Origin: a virus
Virus record (IMG/VR): IMGVR_UViG_3300044678_000568
Span: 1 to 22,114 of that record
DNA: 22,114 nucleotides
Reading direction: 5' to 3' (one strand)
Shown here: positions 14,501 to 21,384 of the stretch, one piece after another
Layout of the letters: each line of letters begins with the position of its first letter
How positions within the stretch are numbered: the stretch's first letter is position 1
The notes under the pieces: model-generated
What the model was told of the DNA's origin: nothing
Seen by the model: the letters and a program-made list of their open reading frames with translations, nothing else
Databases searched by the model: none
Translations under genes and position numbers: made by a program

Positions 14501-14664
14501 CAAGCCGTAAAGCATACGGAATGGCATCAACTCTTGCGGCAAAAGACAATGCAGACCTTGATGGTTTGTGGAATAAGACAATCGCTCAACTACTTCAAGG
14601 CTCTGGTGAGTTTGAAGATTTCTATAACCGTTTCTTGCAAAATGACCCTGTGACTTTGGGATAG
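8536..14664 (+). CDS. Giant polyvalent-type virion protein with ART-like segment
   Basis: This 2042-residue protein is most likely carried in the virion and ejected with the DNA, as the large multi-domain (polyvalent) proteins of many podoviruses are thought to be. Residues about 736-970 resemble an ADP-ribosyltransferase-like domain: EYLYHGTP (739-746), SLSQDIANRYADA (761-773), and the usual closing pattern WMRANGVGKLILPD followed by ALVDPDMV (about 936-967). Residues about 1005-1110 (GYSVAVRG, FGTWVED, LERNQVNVADL) match a domain often next to it in such proteins. Residues 1522-1548 (KMRFIMPFFNAWENTIRRWYGL) recall the long helical C-terminal part of internal virion proteins. The start is TTG overlapping the previous stop by four bases, with only a weak AGAG upstream. 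Domain calls are from pattern memory; the virion role is inferred. Confidence 0.75.
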   Translation: MSFSETLGSFAKKLQGNGFANDIGLPTLLYDLASVSSNDKSWVGDAFNFAGNAFRTSVSTVSFPIRKTAGFVIQKGLLPAAQISYETGGRYLREPLSAGLTTLATGDAKKSWENRDEISPGQALAYLQSKFPISGNMVMGFDEDFDIFNPNDRQDFYTDFTLNKLSGAYDTFFTTVTDPLGKIGKAAGLAKKAFVTRPLGAVDANAQSLARDFFMPKSIRKTTIISPKTLADNINAGREEGGELYNTLSWMAKSDQVAIRSHPVIEASNDADTLSYLLGEAKTVDDVADVLMATALKDKGAMKNLVDKRLDFKFVMDKIRDTSTTEINMLNNVPTNGIVDDINKLDAADAFLKVLDENEVYYQYLTTLNAKGADLTKRTFGASPFEKMAINRAERRAGRVRGKADDVDTPTNFPTVGYFQPTKYHPLVAVVNFGLTKVGDAFQEKPAGYINLNDSDSYNEIAAFGGLLRRIVGEESNPIIERHLNDYIQSGGTPELRARVVESFEDLAITSINRKLGISDEAGAQIWGAYKSRRETARSMIRDRKFLMTDDDVILKVPYLERQGANALPMVDLENYERVLTKNKGLLTALEGGFNVVDPDSWRYTTGILNDMWKASVLLRLGYTVRNVSEGAMSIMAKGYGLMALGDLNREGFDAWYTNRIRDIERITDRRMVAQGLRENSVEMRRAFAEKQYEFMAADRMYNQLLAYLPAAERAYLNGKLDEGQLREIIDVFQYSTGEYLYHGTPTPINGFDNTRPLAMSLSQDIANRYADAAMPQISASEIYKRKTGRAYTMPKNLRTREGELVKEGKAKKPSLSMQTIAADMREGFINSTDNGNQVELLNPQSGEWRAINPYNVSQKMLVEGTFRIRKPGNQGATLGNKVYGLPVDVRLFNGNRTQLGLKDYPELQKILGVGETAGWKTRAAWEGKEDAILGWMRANGVGKLILPDTKANGGATALVDPDMVEAFGQQPSVRLAEQRLDAIKKQQQLLSEESRVAKLIEDTIANGGATVSFTGDVPTQGYSVAVRGATHTFSLEDARNNPQAWIDSVAAHFEKNLEKFGTADHFGTWVEDIDGVPHIWADPTNVIVDKAKAARLGLERNQVNVADLAAIKRGDWDNAMIDTKGTGDKNASAEFALGQGTQASIGNVARGTQGVRRVIGTEGFGKRISELEAILSTGKYPTDGLVNLVREFADGQAAAKRDMNGLLTRLDARLVEEARIAAPRAIQGTGRRFETLYDGTVIEIDDAFRGEGGAILLSQTDNAQSYRNFVDHPAQLFSAEHTNFTEARLTPKMPEYYTGYANQLNTFFRSPDGRIDPVIEMFLNGMKPEQAVAWLRKPENATYARRFNIDVPGIKVMSERLNVSMDAEDFVGDLYSAYNRYLPDGEVQEAFRNGEATEQWLRTHFTDNPDMPDIIGRIVPTSPEAANWREGMSKVVERAFHFLGSLPETTVARHPLARQIYRAEYKNRLDIALATKRLNEGDAAELTVDEINNLRGQVIEATRKEVNSTLFTIIRKSYAGEKMRFIMPFFNAWENTIRRWYGLTKENPAVVARAGQVISSLRNQPNVVDQDGNPTTEFSYDNKIVLPMPEGAIKTISLIPGWGKGMAEAMRSSGTQMSIPIRSLDLLFQGEALAGFGPIVTIPVNELVLMKPDLEDIVTSSVLPVLPFGPQGSSKDVIQRMVSQLFPPAAQKLISLQGQDEAWSRTFNTVYRYELIRFNLGERNTLPELGEIKNLADSLYRVRILSNLVMPFAAQYDSTLSFYTQQFRRLQQVYGADAEALFLEMYPEMGPALVSASYNPTGAVASQAAFKNIQKYGGLIGKIGQTTPEMIGFLVNDPDGKYDFSEAVYAWQYGNAPVPGSTENYRTRRNPADLKKDANVKMGWIEFRKNMNLLNSQLFAQGYESYSESGAEELQAIKQMMVADLTSRNKDWAVDYFSVDRGKWVYRMDSMRTMLSDPTWMKENGQRQVVQAMAVYLNVRTQIARELASRKAYGMASTLAAKDNADLDGLWNKTIAQLLQGSGEFEDFYNRFLQNDPVTLG
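11927..12097 (+). CDS. Candidate nested gene inside the giant gene, 56 aa
   Basis: In a different forward frame within the giant gene, AGGAG sits 6 bases before an ATG opening a 56-residue frame that begins MPAQNLHWVKAPKPVSEMSQ. It continues into a strongly helical, charged amphipathic stretch (EERKAFAELLAQRALENALA, 21-40) and a polar tail. Both the ideal ribosome site and the natural-looking amino acid pattern are unusual for a chance frame. The overlying region of the giant protein is a linker between domains, which would tolerate dual coding. It could still be a coincidence. Confidence 0.35.
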   Translation: MPAQNLHWVKAPKPVSEMSQEERKAFAELLAQRALENALANSKPSSAQESIQQTGL

Positions 14665-14668
14665 GACT

Positions 14669-15838
14669 ATGGACGAAAAAGTAATATATCAGATACTTAA
14701 AAAAGAAAATCCTAGTTTTTCAGAGAGCAGACTTCGTGCTACCGCAAAACAAATTGCGGATAACCCAGAGATACTTGAAAGCATTACGCTTGGTGGTTTA
14801 TTAAGCAAGGCTGCTGCAACAAAAATAGGCAAAGGACTCAAGGCTGTTGGTGGTCTTGCGGGAACTCTTGTTGCACGCCAACCAAGTGGAAAAGTTGCTA
14901 AAGGTAAAACAGCGCTTCGCGTTGGTGGAGTTGGCGCTGCTGGTTTAGGTGTTCAACAAGGATTCTTTGGCGGTGGAGACTCAACTGCACAAGAAGATGC
15001 AACTCCAGATGCAACGGCTCAGGTAAATATGATGCTGTCGTTAGCAACGGCTCAATCTCAAGGAGTTAATATTGAGGGCGTAGTGCAAAGTCCTGTTTTT
15101 CAGCAAATCATGAAAAATCCAAAATTTACTATTGGTTCACTTTTGAATAGTGGTACTGTTGATTTAGGTGAAGATAACGGTGTTTACACTGGAAAGTCTG
15201 TAAGTTCTGGTGGTCAATATGTAGGTTCACAATTTGTTCCTAATCCAAATAAAACATCTGTTCCATTAACAGAGTGGAAGAATCAGTTTCCTATTTCAGA
15301 CCCAAAGGCTTTGGCTGCTTGGAAAGCAAAACTTGTATCTGCTGGTGTAGTTAGTGCAAGTGCAGGATTACCTGAACTTAAGAAACAATGGGAAGCCTGG
15401 GGAGAATACTCACAGGAGATGAATCGTCAGGGTAAGAAATTGACTCCTGACCAACTACTTGACATCCAGCGCGGACTATGGGGTGGTGGCGGTGGAGAAG
15501 ATTATTCAACCAAGTACCAAGTCAACCTCCTTAAAGAAGAAAATGTTAAGGCTATGTACAAGGCTGCTAGAGAACAAGAGGCAGGTCTTATCGTAGGCGA
15601 TGAGCAGGCTGCTGCATTTGCAGAGCGTATCAAGGCTCGTCAAATGGCAACACCTACAAAGACTGAGTACAAGAAGATTAAGGGCAAGATGACACCTGTG
15701 ACTACACCAGGTTTCGGTGAAGCAGAGACTGCTGCTGCCGCATTAGAACTTGCTAAGAAGGACCCACTATACGCAGAATTCCAAACAGCAAATGTGTTTG
15801 GTTCAGCACTTGAGAAGGCATTGGGGGTTAGACCATAA
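14669..15838 (+). CDS. Probable internal virion protein, 389 aa
   Basis: The N-terminal 40 residues are charged and helical; residues about 42-102 are Gly/Ala-rich and moderately hydrophobic (LLSKAAATKIGKGLKAVGGL, then ALRVGGVGAAGLGV), like a membrane-active segment. The rest is soluble, with a Lys/Gln/Trp-rich helical part (LKKQWEAWGEYSQEMNRQGK) and a Gly-rich WGGGGGED turn. It follows the giant gene after four bases and its TAA overlaps the next ATG. Such a mix of an amphipathic Gly-rich segment and helices recurs in ejected internal proteins, which may help the genome cross the envelope. I do not recognise a named family. Confidence 0.7.
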   Translation: MDEKVIYQILKKENPSFSESRLRATAKQIADNPEILESITLGGLLSKAAATKIGKGLKAVGGLAGTLVARQPSGKVAKGKTALRVGGVGAAGLGVQQGFFGGGDSTAQEDATPDATAQVNMMLSLATAQSQGVNIEGVVQSPVFQQIMKNPKFTIGSLLNSGTVDLGEDNGVYTGKSVSSGGQYVGSQFVPNPNKTSVPLTEWKNQFPISDPKALAAWKAKLVSAGVVSASAGLPELKKQWEAWGEYSQEMNRQGKKLTPDQLLDIQRGLWGGGGGEDYSTKYQVNLLKEENVKAMYKAAREQEAGLIVGDEQAAAFAERIKARQMATPTKTEYKKIKGKMTPVTTPGFGEAETAAAALELAKKDPLYAEFQTANVFGSALEKALGVRP

Positions 15839-16860
15839 TGGCAGATGCAAAAACAGCACTGGCTAAACTCCAGAGAGGACAGACTTTAACAGCAGAAGAA
15901 AGAATACTGCTTGGCTTAGAGGCTGACCCGTTGGCTGGAGAAGAAGGCAATCTATCAACTCCATCAATGACAACTTGGATTGTCAACTTACTTAAGAATG
16001 TTCCTGAACTTAAGAATATCTACGATTCAATTCGCAACCCAGACGGTAGTTTCAATAGAACCGTTGATGCCATTGTAGATATGATTACCAGCAGTTCTTG
16101 GTACCTAGACAATGGACCAACTGTTGCTGCAAATATTGCTGCACGCTATAAGTTTGGTGAGAAGTACTACAACCAAAAGGTTGGTCAGTACAAGATTACT
16201 ATTTCTGGTCTTGCTACAGCCATTGGTTTAGATGTTAATGACCCAACTGTTGCTGACTACCTAGAAGGTTTAGCAGAGACATCATTCCTTAATGGCTGGG
16301 ATGAGGACTACATTGAGAATACAATCATCGGCAATGCTGACATTGTTAATAAAATCAGTGGCGGTGCTTACGAGAAGTCAGTACAAGACTTGGCTGAGTA
16401 TGGACAACTTATGGGCTTTACCCTAAGCGATACAACTAGAAAAGATTACCAGCGCCGTCTTATTGGTCAAGTAACCGAAGGTGGGCTGCGCTCTCGTACG
16501 ACACCAGACCAGATTAAAAAAGAGATTCGTGATAAGCAGGCTTTGCTTTATCCAATGTTTGCCGATGACTTTGCAGTAGGTCGTACCCTTTGGGATGTAA
16601 CTGCATCACAGCGTAAGAAGTGGGCTGACCTTCTCGAACTAAACGAGGATGACCTTGACTGGAATGACCCACTATGGAAAGACGGAAAAATCTTTACTAT
16701 GGTTGATGAGAAAACTGGCAAGGTAGTTGCTCGCCCAGCATGGGATGCTGAGAAACTTATCAAGGCAGATGAGCGTTGGCAGTTCACAGAAAATGCTACA
16801 AAAACTTACGATAAGTGGGGCACTGGAATCCTTACTAAATTTGGAATGGCGGCTATCTAA
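15838..16860 (+). CDS. Probable internal virion protein, 340 aa
   Basis: A soluble, mainly helical acidic protein of 340 residues (for example YKFGEKYYNQKVGQYKITIS, QLMGFTLSDTTRKDYQRRL, ADLLELNEDDLDWNDPLW) without signal peptide or membrane span. It overlaps both neighbours by one base (TAATG at each end), so the three genes are probably made in fixed proportion. The repeated short helices ending in GL or LG recall bacterial interaction modules but give no firm call. The context (between the giant virion gene and scaffold) points to an internal or neck-associated structural protein. Confidence 0.7.
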   Translation: MADAKTALAKLQRGQTLTAEERILLGLEADPLAGEEGNLSTPSMTTWIVNLLKNVPELKNIYDSIRNPDGSFNRTVDAIVDMITSSSWYLDNGPTVAANIAARYKFGEKYYNQKVGQYKITISGLATAIGLDVNDPTVADYLEGLAETSFLNGWDEDYIENTIIGNADIVNKISGGAYEKSVQDLAEYGQLMGFTLSDTTRKDYQRRLIGQVTEGGLRSRTTPDQIKKEIRDKQALLYPMFADDFAVGRTLWDVTASQRKKWADLLELNEDDLDWNDPLWKDGKIFTMVDEKTGKVVARPAWDAEKLIKADERWQFTENATKTYDKWGTGILTKFGMAAI

Positions 16861-18557
16861 TGGCTAGATTTAATCCAGACATAATGCAACTTGATGGCGA
16901 CCAACCAACTCGGCGTATATTTGGTACTCAAACCGATACATCTAAAATAACAGATGCCGAAGTGAAGGCTGCTTCTATTGCTGCTGCAAGAGAACTAGCA
17001 GCAGTTCCTTATGCTGATTTGCCAGCCGAAGTAAAAAATGCTATGAGTACCACAGAAAAGCGTGAGTACATAACTGCTCAGCGTGAAGAAGAAATAAGAC
17101 TTCGCAGAGAAGAAGCCGCTGCTGCTGACCCATTGAAGGACCCAACCCAACGCCCTGATGCTCAGACAAAGGGTGATAACGAATACATCATGTATTACAG
17201 TTGGGTCGGTGGGTATGAGACTGGTAACTGGAGATTAACTAGAGTTCCACGCAATGAAAAAAACCTTGAGGTTTATGGTGGTCGCCAAGTAGGTGGACCT
17301 ACACGGGTTGAAGAAACTGGTAAAGTTTCAGATGCAAATACTCTGGTAATCCAACCAAGACCCAAGCGAAATAATGATGGAGTGATTATTGGTTGGGAAG
17401 TTGATGGCACTGATGCTATTGATTTAATTGGTACTGACGGCAGGGTTCCAGATGGTGCTGGCGGAAACAATGACAATACTGGTAATACAAATACTGGTAC
17501 TCCTAATTTTAATAGACCTAGCGGAACAGGTGGCACAGGTGGCACAGGTGGCACAGGTGGTACTGGTGGTACTGGTGGTACTGGTGGTACAGGGGGCACA
17601 GGTACAAGAGGTCTTACTCAGGCAGATGTAGATGCAGCCGTTGCTAAAGCAGTTGCTGCTGCTACTGCACAAACTAATGCTTTAGTTGCTGAACAAAAAG
17701 CACAGGCTGCTGCTGCAGCATTTGCTACAAAGACAAAAGCATCTGACCGCCTCAAGGCAATGTTTGATGCAGTTGGCTTAGGAAGTCTTGCTGGCTTTAT
17801 CAATAAGAGAATTATGGAAGATGCTTCTGAGGAAGCAGTGCTTCTTGAACTTTATGAACAACCAGAATATCAGTTGCGTTTTCCAGGTATGAAAGCATTA
17901 CGCGCTAAAGGTAAAACTATTACCGAAGATGAGTACATTAAAAATGAAAAAGCGTTTGAAGCAACTGCTCGTTTCTTTGAAATCCCTGTAGGATTTTATG
18001 ATACGCCTGATGACTTTGGAAAACTTATTGGAAATCTAGTTTCTCCAAAAGAATACCAAGACCGCTTGCAAGTAGGTCAGGATTTGTCTCGCTCCATGTC
18101 TCCAGGTGTCAAGTTGCAACTACAAGAACTTTACAATATTGGAGAAGGCGGCATTACAGCCTATGTTCTTGACCCAGATAGAGCATTAGCGATTCTCCAG
18201 AAGCAAGCAAAGTCTGCACAATTTATTGGCTTTGGTCGTGAAAAGGGCTTGAAGTTAGAAGGTATGACTGCTGCTCAGGCAGAACAGATTGTCGGAACAG
18301 AAGCCTACTCTAAACTATCAGCACAACAAATGCAGACAGCACTTGGTCAAGCAGCACAATTACGCAAAACTCAATCACGCCTTACAGGAATTGAAGGCGA
18401 AGTTTACAATGAGAATGAAGCGTTACAGGCTGTTATCGAAGGAAGCCCAGAAGCAATCCTTGCATCACAACAAAGAGCACAGCGTGAAGGCGCTCGCTTT
18501 GGTGGTGGTTCAGGAATTACTGGCTCATCACTTCGTTCAACACCAACAACAATATAA
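16860..18557 (+). CDS. Virion protein with Gly-Gly-Thr repeat linker, 565 aa
   Basis: This 565-residue protein has two parts joined by a low-complexity linker. The N-terminal part (to about 215) is soluble and Arg/Glu-rich with a beta-like segment (YIMYYSWVGGYETGNWRLTR). The linker (about 216-250) is a Gly-Gly-Thr tandem array. Then follow an Ala-rich coiled segment (ADVDAAVAKAVAAATAQTNA) and a helical domain starting RLKAMFDAVGLGSLAGFINK that includes PVGFYDTPDDFGKLIGN, QLQELYNIGEGGITAYVLDP and a Gln-rich end. The C-terminal domain resembles ones repeated across actinophage internal virion proteins. The start overlaps the previous stop by one base. It is the last gene before a hairpin and the scaffold gene. 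Confidence 0.72.
   Translation: MARFNPDIMQLDGDQPTRRIFGTQTDTSKITDAEVKAASIAAARELAAVPYADLPAEVKNAMSTTEKREYITAQREEEIRLRREEAAAADPLKDPTQRPDAQTKGDNEYIMYYSWVGGYETGNWRLTRVPRNEKNLEVYGGRQVGGPTRVEETGKVSDANTLVIQPRPKRNNDGVIIGWEVDGTDAIDLIGTDGRVPDGAGGNNDNTGNTNTGTPNFNRPSGTGGTGGTGGTGGTGGTGGTGGTGGTGTRGLTQADVDAAVAKAVAAATAQTNALVAEQKAQAAAAAFATKTKASDRLKAMFDAVGLGSLAGFINKRIMEDASEEAVLLELYEQPEYQLRFPGMKALRAKGKTITEDEYIKNEKAFEATARFFEIPVGFYDTPDDFGKLIGNLVSPKEYQDRLQVGQDLSRSMSPGVKLQLQELYNIGEGGITAYVLDPDRALAILQKQAKSAQFIGFGREKGLKLEGMTAAQAEQIVGTEAYSKLSAQQMQTALGQAAQLRKTQSRLTGIEGEVYNENEALQAVIEGSPEAILASQQRAQREGARFGGGSGITGSSLRSTPTTI
17526..17603 (+). repeat. 9-bp tandem repeat encoding Gly-Gly-Thr
   Basis: Eight 9-bp units plus a partial one. 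The first four start ACA GGT, the next three are ACT GGT GGT, and the last full unit is ACA GGG GGC. The clustering of synonymous variants indicates expansion by slippage or unequal exchange of whole units. The array stays in frame and encodes a flexible linker. Confidence 0.9.
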
Positions 18558-18564
18558 AAGAATC

Positions 18565-18592
18565 CCCACCGTGACCGACTAGCCCACGGGGG
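18565..18592 (+). terminator. Strong hairpin between virion genes and scaffold
   Basis: CCC and CCGTG (18565-18573, with a bulged A) pair with CACGG and GGG (18585-18592) around an 11-base loop. There is no T-tract, so it may be a processing or stabilising structure or a leaky terminator, setting expression of scaffold and capsid apart from the upstream genes. The remaining bases to 18680 hold no gene and no convincing promoter. Confidence 0.4.
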
Positions 18593-18680
18593 CGTACAAG
18601 TCTAGGAGCAATAGCCAATTTAGTTTCCCCGAACTTCATTGTGGATTGCGAATACAACTACTAACAAGGGAGATAGGCTG

Positions 18681-19139
18681 ATGCCTACAAATTACCAGTT
18701 CGATGACGAAGATGACATTGACACATCAACAGATGTGGTGTCTCAACTCCGTAAGGTAAATCGTGCGCTTGAAAAGCGTGCAAAAGAACTAGAACAGGAG
18801 TTGAGTGGTCTTAAAACACAGACCCGTCAACGCACTGTCAAGGATGTATTACAGGCAAAGGGATTAAACCCAAAGATTGCAGTATTCATACCACAAGATG
18901 TAGATACCTCTGAGGAGGCTATTGCTGCATGGGTAGATGAATACGGAGATGTCTTTGGTGTACAGCCCGCTCAAACAAATGAAGCGCCAACACAAAAGGG
19001 TCCAGACCTCTCAGCACAACACCGTATGAACAATGTCGTATCAACTGGCTCAATGCCAAGTATTGATGAGGACATGTTCGCCAAGGTAGCAGGTGTAAAG
19101 AGTAAAGAGGACCTAGATGCACTCCTTGGACTTAACTAA
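18681..19139 (+). CDS. Probable capsid scaffold protein
   Basis: The product (152 residues from this ATG) has the composition of a phage scaffold: an acidic N-terminus (DDEDDIDTS), a predicted coiled coil (about 18-45, VVSQLRKVNRALEKRAKELE onward), a flexible Gln/Pro-rich middle and a short C-terminal helix (EDMFAKVAGVKSKEDLDALL) of the type that binds capsid protein. It lies directly before the capsid gene, the usual scaffold position. A longer frame opens 42 bases upstream, but GGGAG lies 7-8 bases before this ATG and the extension is not preceded by a ribosome site. Scaffolds guide procapsid assembly and leave before packaging. Sequence motifs alone cannot prove it. Confidence 0.8.
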   Translation: MPTNYQFDDEDDIDTSTDVVSQLRKVNRALEKRAKELEQELSGLKTQTRQRTVKDVLQAKGLNPKIAVFIPQDVDTSEEAIAAWVDEYGDVFGVQPAQTNEAPTQKGPDLSAQHRMNNVVSTGSMPSIDEDMFAKVAGVKSKEDLDALLGLN

Positions 19140-19175
19140 TAAACAAACATCAACCAATCACCAGGAGGTGAACAC

Positions 19176-20348
19176 ATGGCATATAACGACACTACCTCGA
19201 TGGCGGGACTCGTCAAAACAGCGTATGACCGTTATGTAGAATTCGCACTTCGTGCCCAGCCAATGATTCGTGCAGTGGCTGACAAGCGCCCAGTGCAGCA
19301 GGCGATGCCAGGTTCAAGCGTTGTATTCTCACTTTACAATGACTTAGCACCAGCAACATCTGCTCTATCAGAGACATCAGATGTAGATGCAGTAGCACTA
19401 CCAGATGTCAACACAGTTTCTGTAACTCTAAATGAGCAAGGAAACTCATCACTTACAACTCGCAAGTTAGAGTTGTTCTCACTTTCAGATGTTGACCCAG
19501 CAATCGCTGACATCATCGCATACAACATGGCAGACTCTTTGGATGTCATTGCCCAGACACCACTTCGTCAGGGACAGAATGTTATCTACTCAGGTACAGC
19601 AACATCAACAGCAACAATCACAGCAGGTATGACAATCACATCTGCTAACCTTCGTAAGGCAGTTGCTAAGTTGCGTACAAACAAGGCTGTTCCTCGTCAG
19701 GGAAGCCTATACTGGGCAGGTATTCACCCAGAAGTTTCACACGACCTTCGTGCTGAGACAGGCAATGTTGGATGGCGTGACATCCACACTCACACAGAGC
19801 AGTCACAGGGCAACCTATGGGCTGGCACAATCGGTACATACGAAGGTGCTTTCTATGTAGAAAACCCACGCATGTTCTCTGAGAAGGCTGGCGCTGACCA
19901 GACCGCTCTAGCAACAACTGCAGTAACAGTCGCTGGTACATCAGCAGGCTTTACATTTGGTGTTGCTTCAACAGCCGTCATTGCTTCTCGTGCAGAAGTT
20001 GGCGACAAGATTGCAGGAACAGGTATCGCTTCTGGTGCCAAGATTACTGCTATCACAACATCAGGTTCAACAACAACATTTACTGTTGACACAGCAAACA
20101 CTGCTGCAGTTACAGTATCAACTGTTGTAACCGTTACACCAGTAACAGAAGTATTCGACACAATTCTCTGCGGTAAGCAGGCATTGGCGGAGGCTGTGGC
20201 TCAAGAGCCAGGCGTTGTTATTGGTAATGTGACTGACCGCTTGATGCGTTTCCGCCCAATCGGATGGTACGGCGTACTTGGTTTCGCCCGCTACCGTGAG
20301 GCTGCGCTATATCGCATTGAATCAGGCTCATCAATCGCTGCACTTTAA
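19176..20348 (+). CDS. Major capsid protein, N4-gp56 type, with inserted domain
   Basis: This 390-residue HK97-fold protein matches the N4-gp56 capsid family in pattern: N-terminal AYDRYVEFALRAQPM, SVVFSLYNDL, an E-loop-like stretch, LTTRKLELFSLSDVDPAIAD, then YWAGIHPEVSHDLR and the closing VFDTILCGKQALAEA with IGWYGVLGFARYREAALYRIE. Between FYVENPRMFSEKAG (about 226-239) and VFDTILCGK (326-334) lies an extra segment of roughly 85 residues, Thr/Ala/Val/Gly-rich and beta-like (VGDKIAGTGIASGAKITAIT, TTFTVDTANTAAVTVS), resembling small Ig-like or fibre repeats and likely exposed on the capsid surface. AGGAGGTG five bases before the ATG is the strongest ribosome site in the window, as expected for the most abundant protein. 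A terminator-like hairpin follows. Confidence 0.9.
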   Translation: MAYNDTTSMAGLVKTAYDRYVEFALRAQPMIRAVADKRPVQQAMPGSSVVFSLYNDLAPATSALSETSDVDAVALPDVNTVSVTLNEQGNSSLTTRKLELFSLSDVDPAIADIIAYNMADSLDVIAQTPLRQGQNVIYSGTATSTATITAGMTITSANLRKAVAKLRTNKAVPRQGSLYWAGIHPEVSHDLRAETGNVGWRDIHTHTEQSQGNLWAGTIGTYEGAFYVENPRMFSEKAGADQTALATTAVTVAGTSAGFTFGVASTAVIASRAEVGDKIAGTGIASGAKITAITTSGSTTTFTVDTANTAAVTVSTVVTVTPVTEVFDTILCGKQALAEAVAQEPGVVIGNVTDRLMRFRPIGWYGVLGFARYREAALYRIESGSSIAAL

Positions 20349-20358
20349 TCGTGCGGGA

Positions 20359-20382
20359 GGGGTGGGGCGAAAGCCCTGCCCC
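20359..20382 (+). terminator. Terminator-like hairpin after capsid gene
   Basis: GGGGTGGGGC pairs with GCCCTGCCCC (10 pairs, two of them wobbles) around a GAAA tetraloop, followed by TTCACTTATT. The stem is very stable but the T-tract is weak, so termination may be partial, with read-through feeding the downstream small genes. Confidence 0.65.
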
Positions 20383-20406
20383 TTCACTTATTAGTAAGGA
20401 CAAACA

Positions 20407-20667
20407 ATGACTCAGTATAAATTCACAACACCAACCGTTGAGGAAACTCCAATGGGTGAGGGAGTATTGTTTGAGCGTTATACCATCACACGAGGTGTCA
20501 CTGTGATGAGACACAATGGTATCTACTCCTCTTACCGATACCCAAGTCAGACAGAAACCCTATCTGCACAAGAACTGTATATGGGTGGAACTGTCACTGT
20601 TATTGACCAGGCAACCGCTGATGCCCTAACAGCACAGGGATACGGCGCTTACATAGAGGCTATCTAA
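20407..20667 (+). CDS. Hypothetical small head-region protein, 86 aa
   Basis: An 86-residue beta-rich protein (EGVLFERYTITRGVTVMRHN, GIYSSYRYPSQTETLSAQEL, GGTVTVIDQATADALTAQGY). AGGA seven bases before the ATG supports the start. Its stop overlaps the next ATG by one base. Placed directly behind the capsid gene, it could be a minor capsid or decoration protein. I do not recognise a named family. Confidence 0.72.
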   Translation: MTQYKFTTPTVEETPMGEGVLFERYTITRGVTVMRHNGIYSSYRYPSQTETLSAQELYMGGTVTVIDQATADALTAQGYGAYIEAI

Positions 20668-20936
20668 TGAATTTACATCAAAGACAAACGCACCCTGTAT
20701 ATGTTGAAGGTTGCTTTGGATGCAAGGTTACAACACTTGAAATGGGAGTAGGCGATGCCAACTCTAAGGTAGCAATGTCTACAAGTAAGTGGGATGCAGA
20801 ACTAAAAGCCTATAAGGATGCTCGTGCACAAGGTATTCAACCAGCAGGAACAACTATGGCAAAGGTTCAAGAAGCGGTAAGAATTTCCGACAAGGTTGGT
20901 AAAGCCTTTGACGGTAACACGGGAACATTCAAATAG
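20667..20936 (+). CDS. Conserved actinophage CxxC protein, 89 aa
   Basis: It has one CxxC knuckle in HPVYVEGCFGCK (9-20), followed by TLEMGVGDA, a helix WDAELKAYKDARAQGIQPAG and AVRISDKVGKAF. I recall this composite pattern from many actinobacterial and environmental phage genomes, where it remains uncharacterised. With only two cysteines it cannot form a full zinc ribbon alone and may dimerise or pair with the Cys-containing gene two positions downstream. TAATG overlap with the previous gene. Confidence 0.78.
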   Translation: MNLHQRQTHPVYVEGCFGCKVTTLEMGVGDANSKVAMSTSKWDAELKAYKDARAQGIQPAGTTMAKVQEAVRISDKVGKAFDGNTGTFK

Positions 20937-20944
20937 GAGGAGCC

Positions 20945-21202
20945 ATGGCTGCTAGAAAGAAACCAGCAAGTAACAAGGTGCAAAAGGTTCAGGTTATTGA
21001 TGATAACTACTCACCTTTAGAGCAGTACTGCATAGCACTAAATGAATACTGGAAGGCGCTTAAGAAGGCAGGCTTCCCTGAGTCAATCTGCATGACACTT
21101 ATCATGGATAGAGATTCATACCCTGATTGGATTCTTCCTAAGCCAATTAACCCAACCGATATACCACTGTTCGACCCCTACGAAGATGAAGATGAGGACT
21201 AA
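20945..21202 (+). CDS. Hypothetical acidic-tail protein, 85 aa
   Basis: A basic N-terminus (MAARKKPASNKVQKVQVIDD), a helical centre (LEQYCIALNEYWKALKKAGF, then PESICMTLIMDRDSYPDWIL) and a very acidic C-terminus (DPYEDEDED). AGGAGG sits before the ATG, overlapping the end of the previous gene. The pattern (a SPLEQYCI helix, then PDWILP) resembles small conserved phage proteins of unknown function lying between capsid and tail genes. Confidence 0.72.
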   Translation: MAARKKPASNKVQKVQVIDDNYSPLEQYCIALNEYWKALKKAGFPESICMTLIMDRDSYPDWILPKPINPTDIPLFDPYEDEDED

Positions 21203-21204
21203 TT

Positions 21205-21384
21205 ATGTGCATTAAATGTGGATGCTACGGCTCAGTAAACCCCTACGGTGTAGGTGGTCGCGCACTAAACGCTGCTCCAGCAGAGGCGAACATTGCCTTG
21301 TATAACAACATCAAGATTGTTCGCATTGGCGAAGAAGGACCTATGGCAGAAAAGGATGACAAGAATGAAGAAAAGTACTCCTAA
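21205..21384 (+). CDS. Small Cys-containing protein, 59 aa
   Basis: A 59-residue frame starting two bases after the previous stop and opening MCIKCGCYGSVNPYGVGG, with CxxC plus a third cysteine, then ANIALYNNIKIVRIGEEG and a charged end. Its last 20 bases overlap the next gene. The Cys-knuckle followed by Gly turns suggests a metal-binding microprotein, perhaps structural. No strong Shine-Dalgarno; coupling to the upstream stop is likely. Confidence 0.62.
   Translation: MCIKCGCYGSVNPYGVGGRALNAAPAEANIALYNNIKIVRIGEEGPMAEKDDKNEEKYS

Noticed and set aside
17273-17599. Antisense proline-rich frame (PPV repeats)
   Set aside because: It is the complement of the Gly-Gly-Thr tandem repeat; low complexity keeps the frame open by chance.
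18558-18680. tRNA gene suggested by the stem-loop before the scaffold gene
   Set aside because: There is no T-arm sequence, no anticodon arm of correct geometry and no acceptor stem; only a single hairpin is supported.
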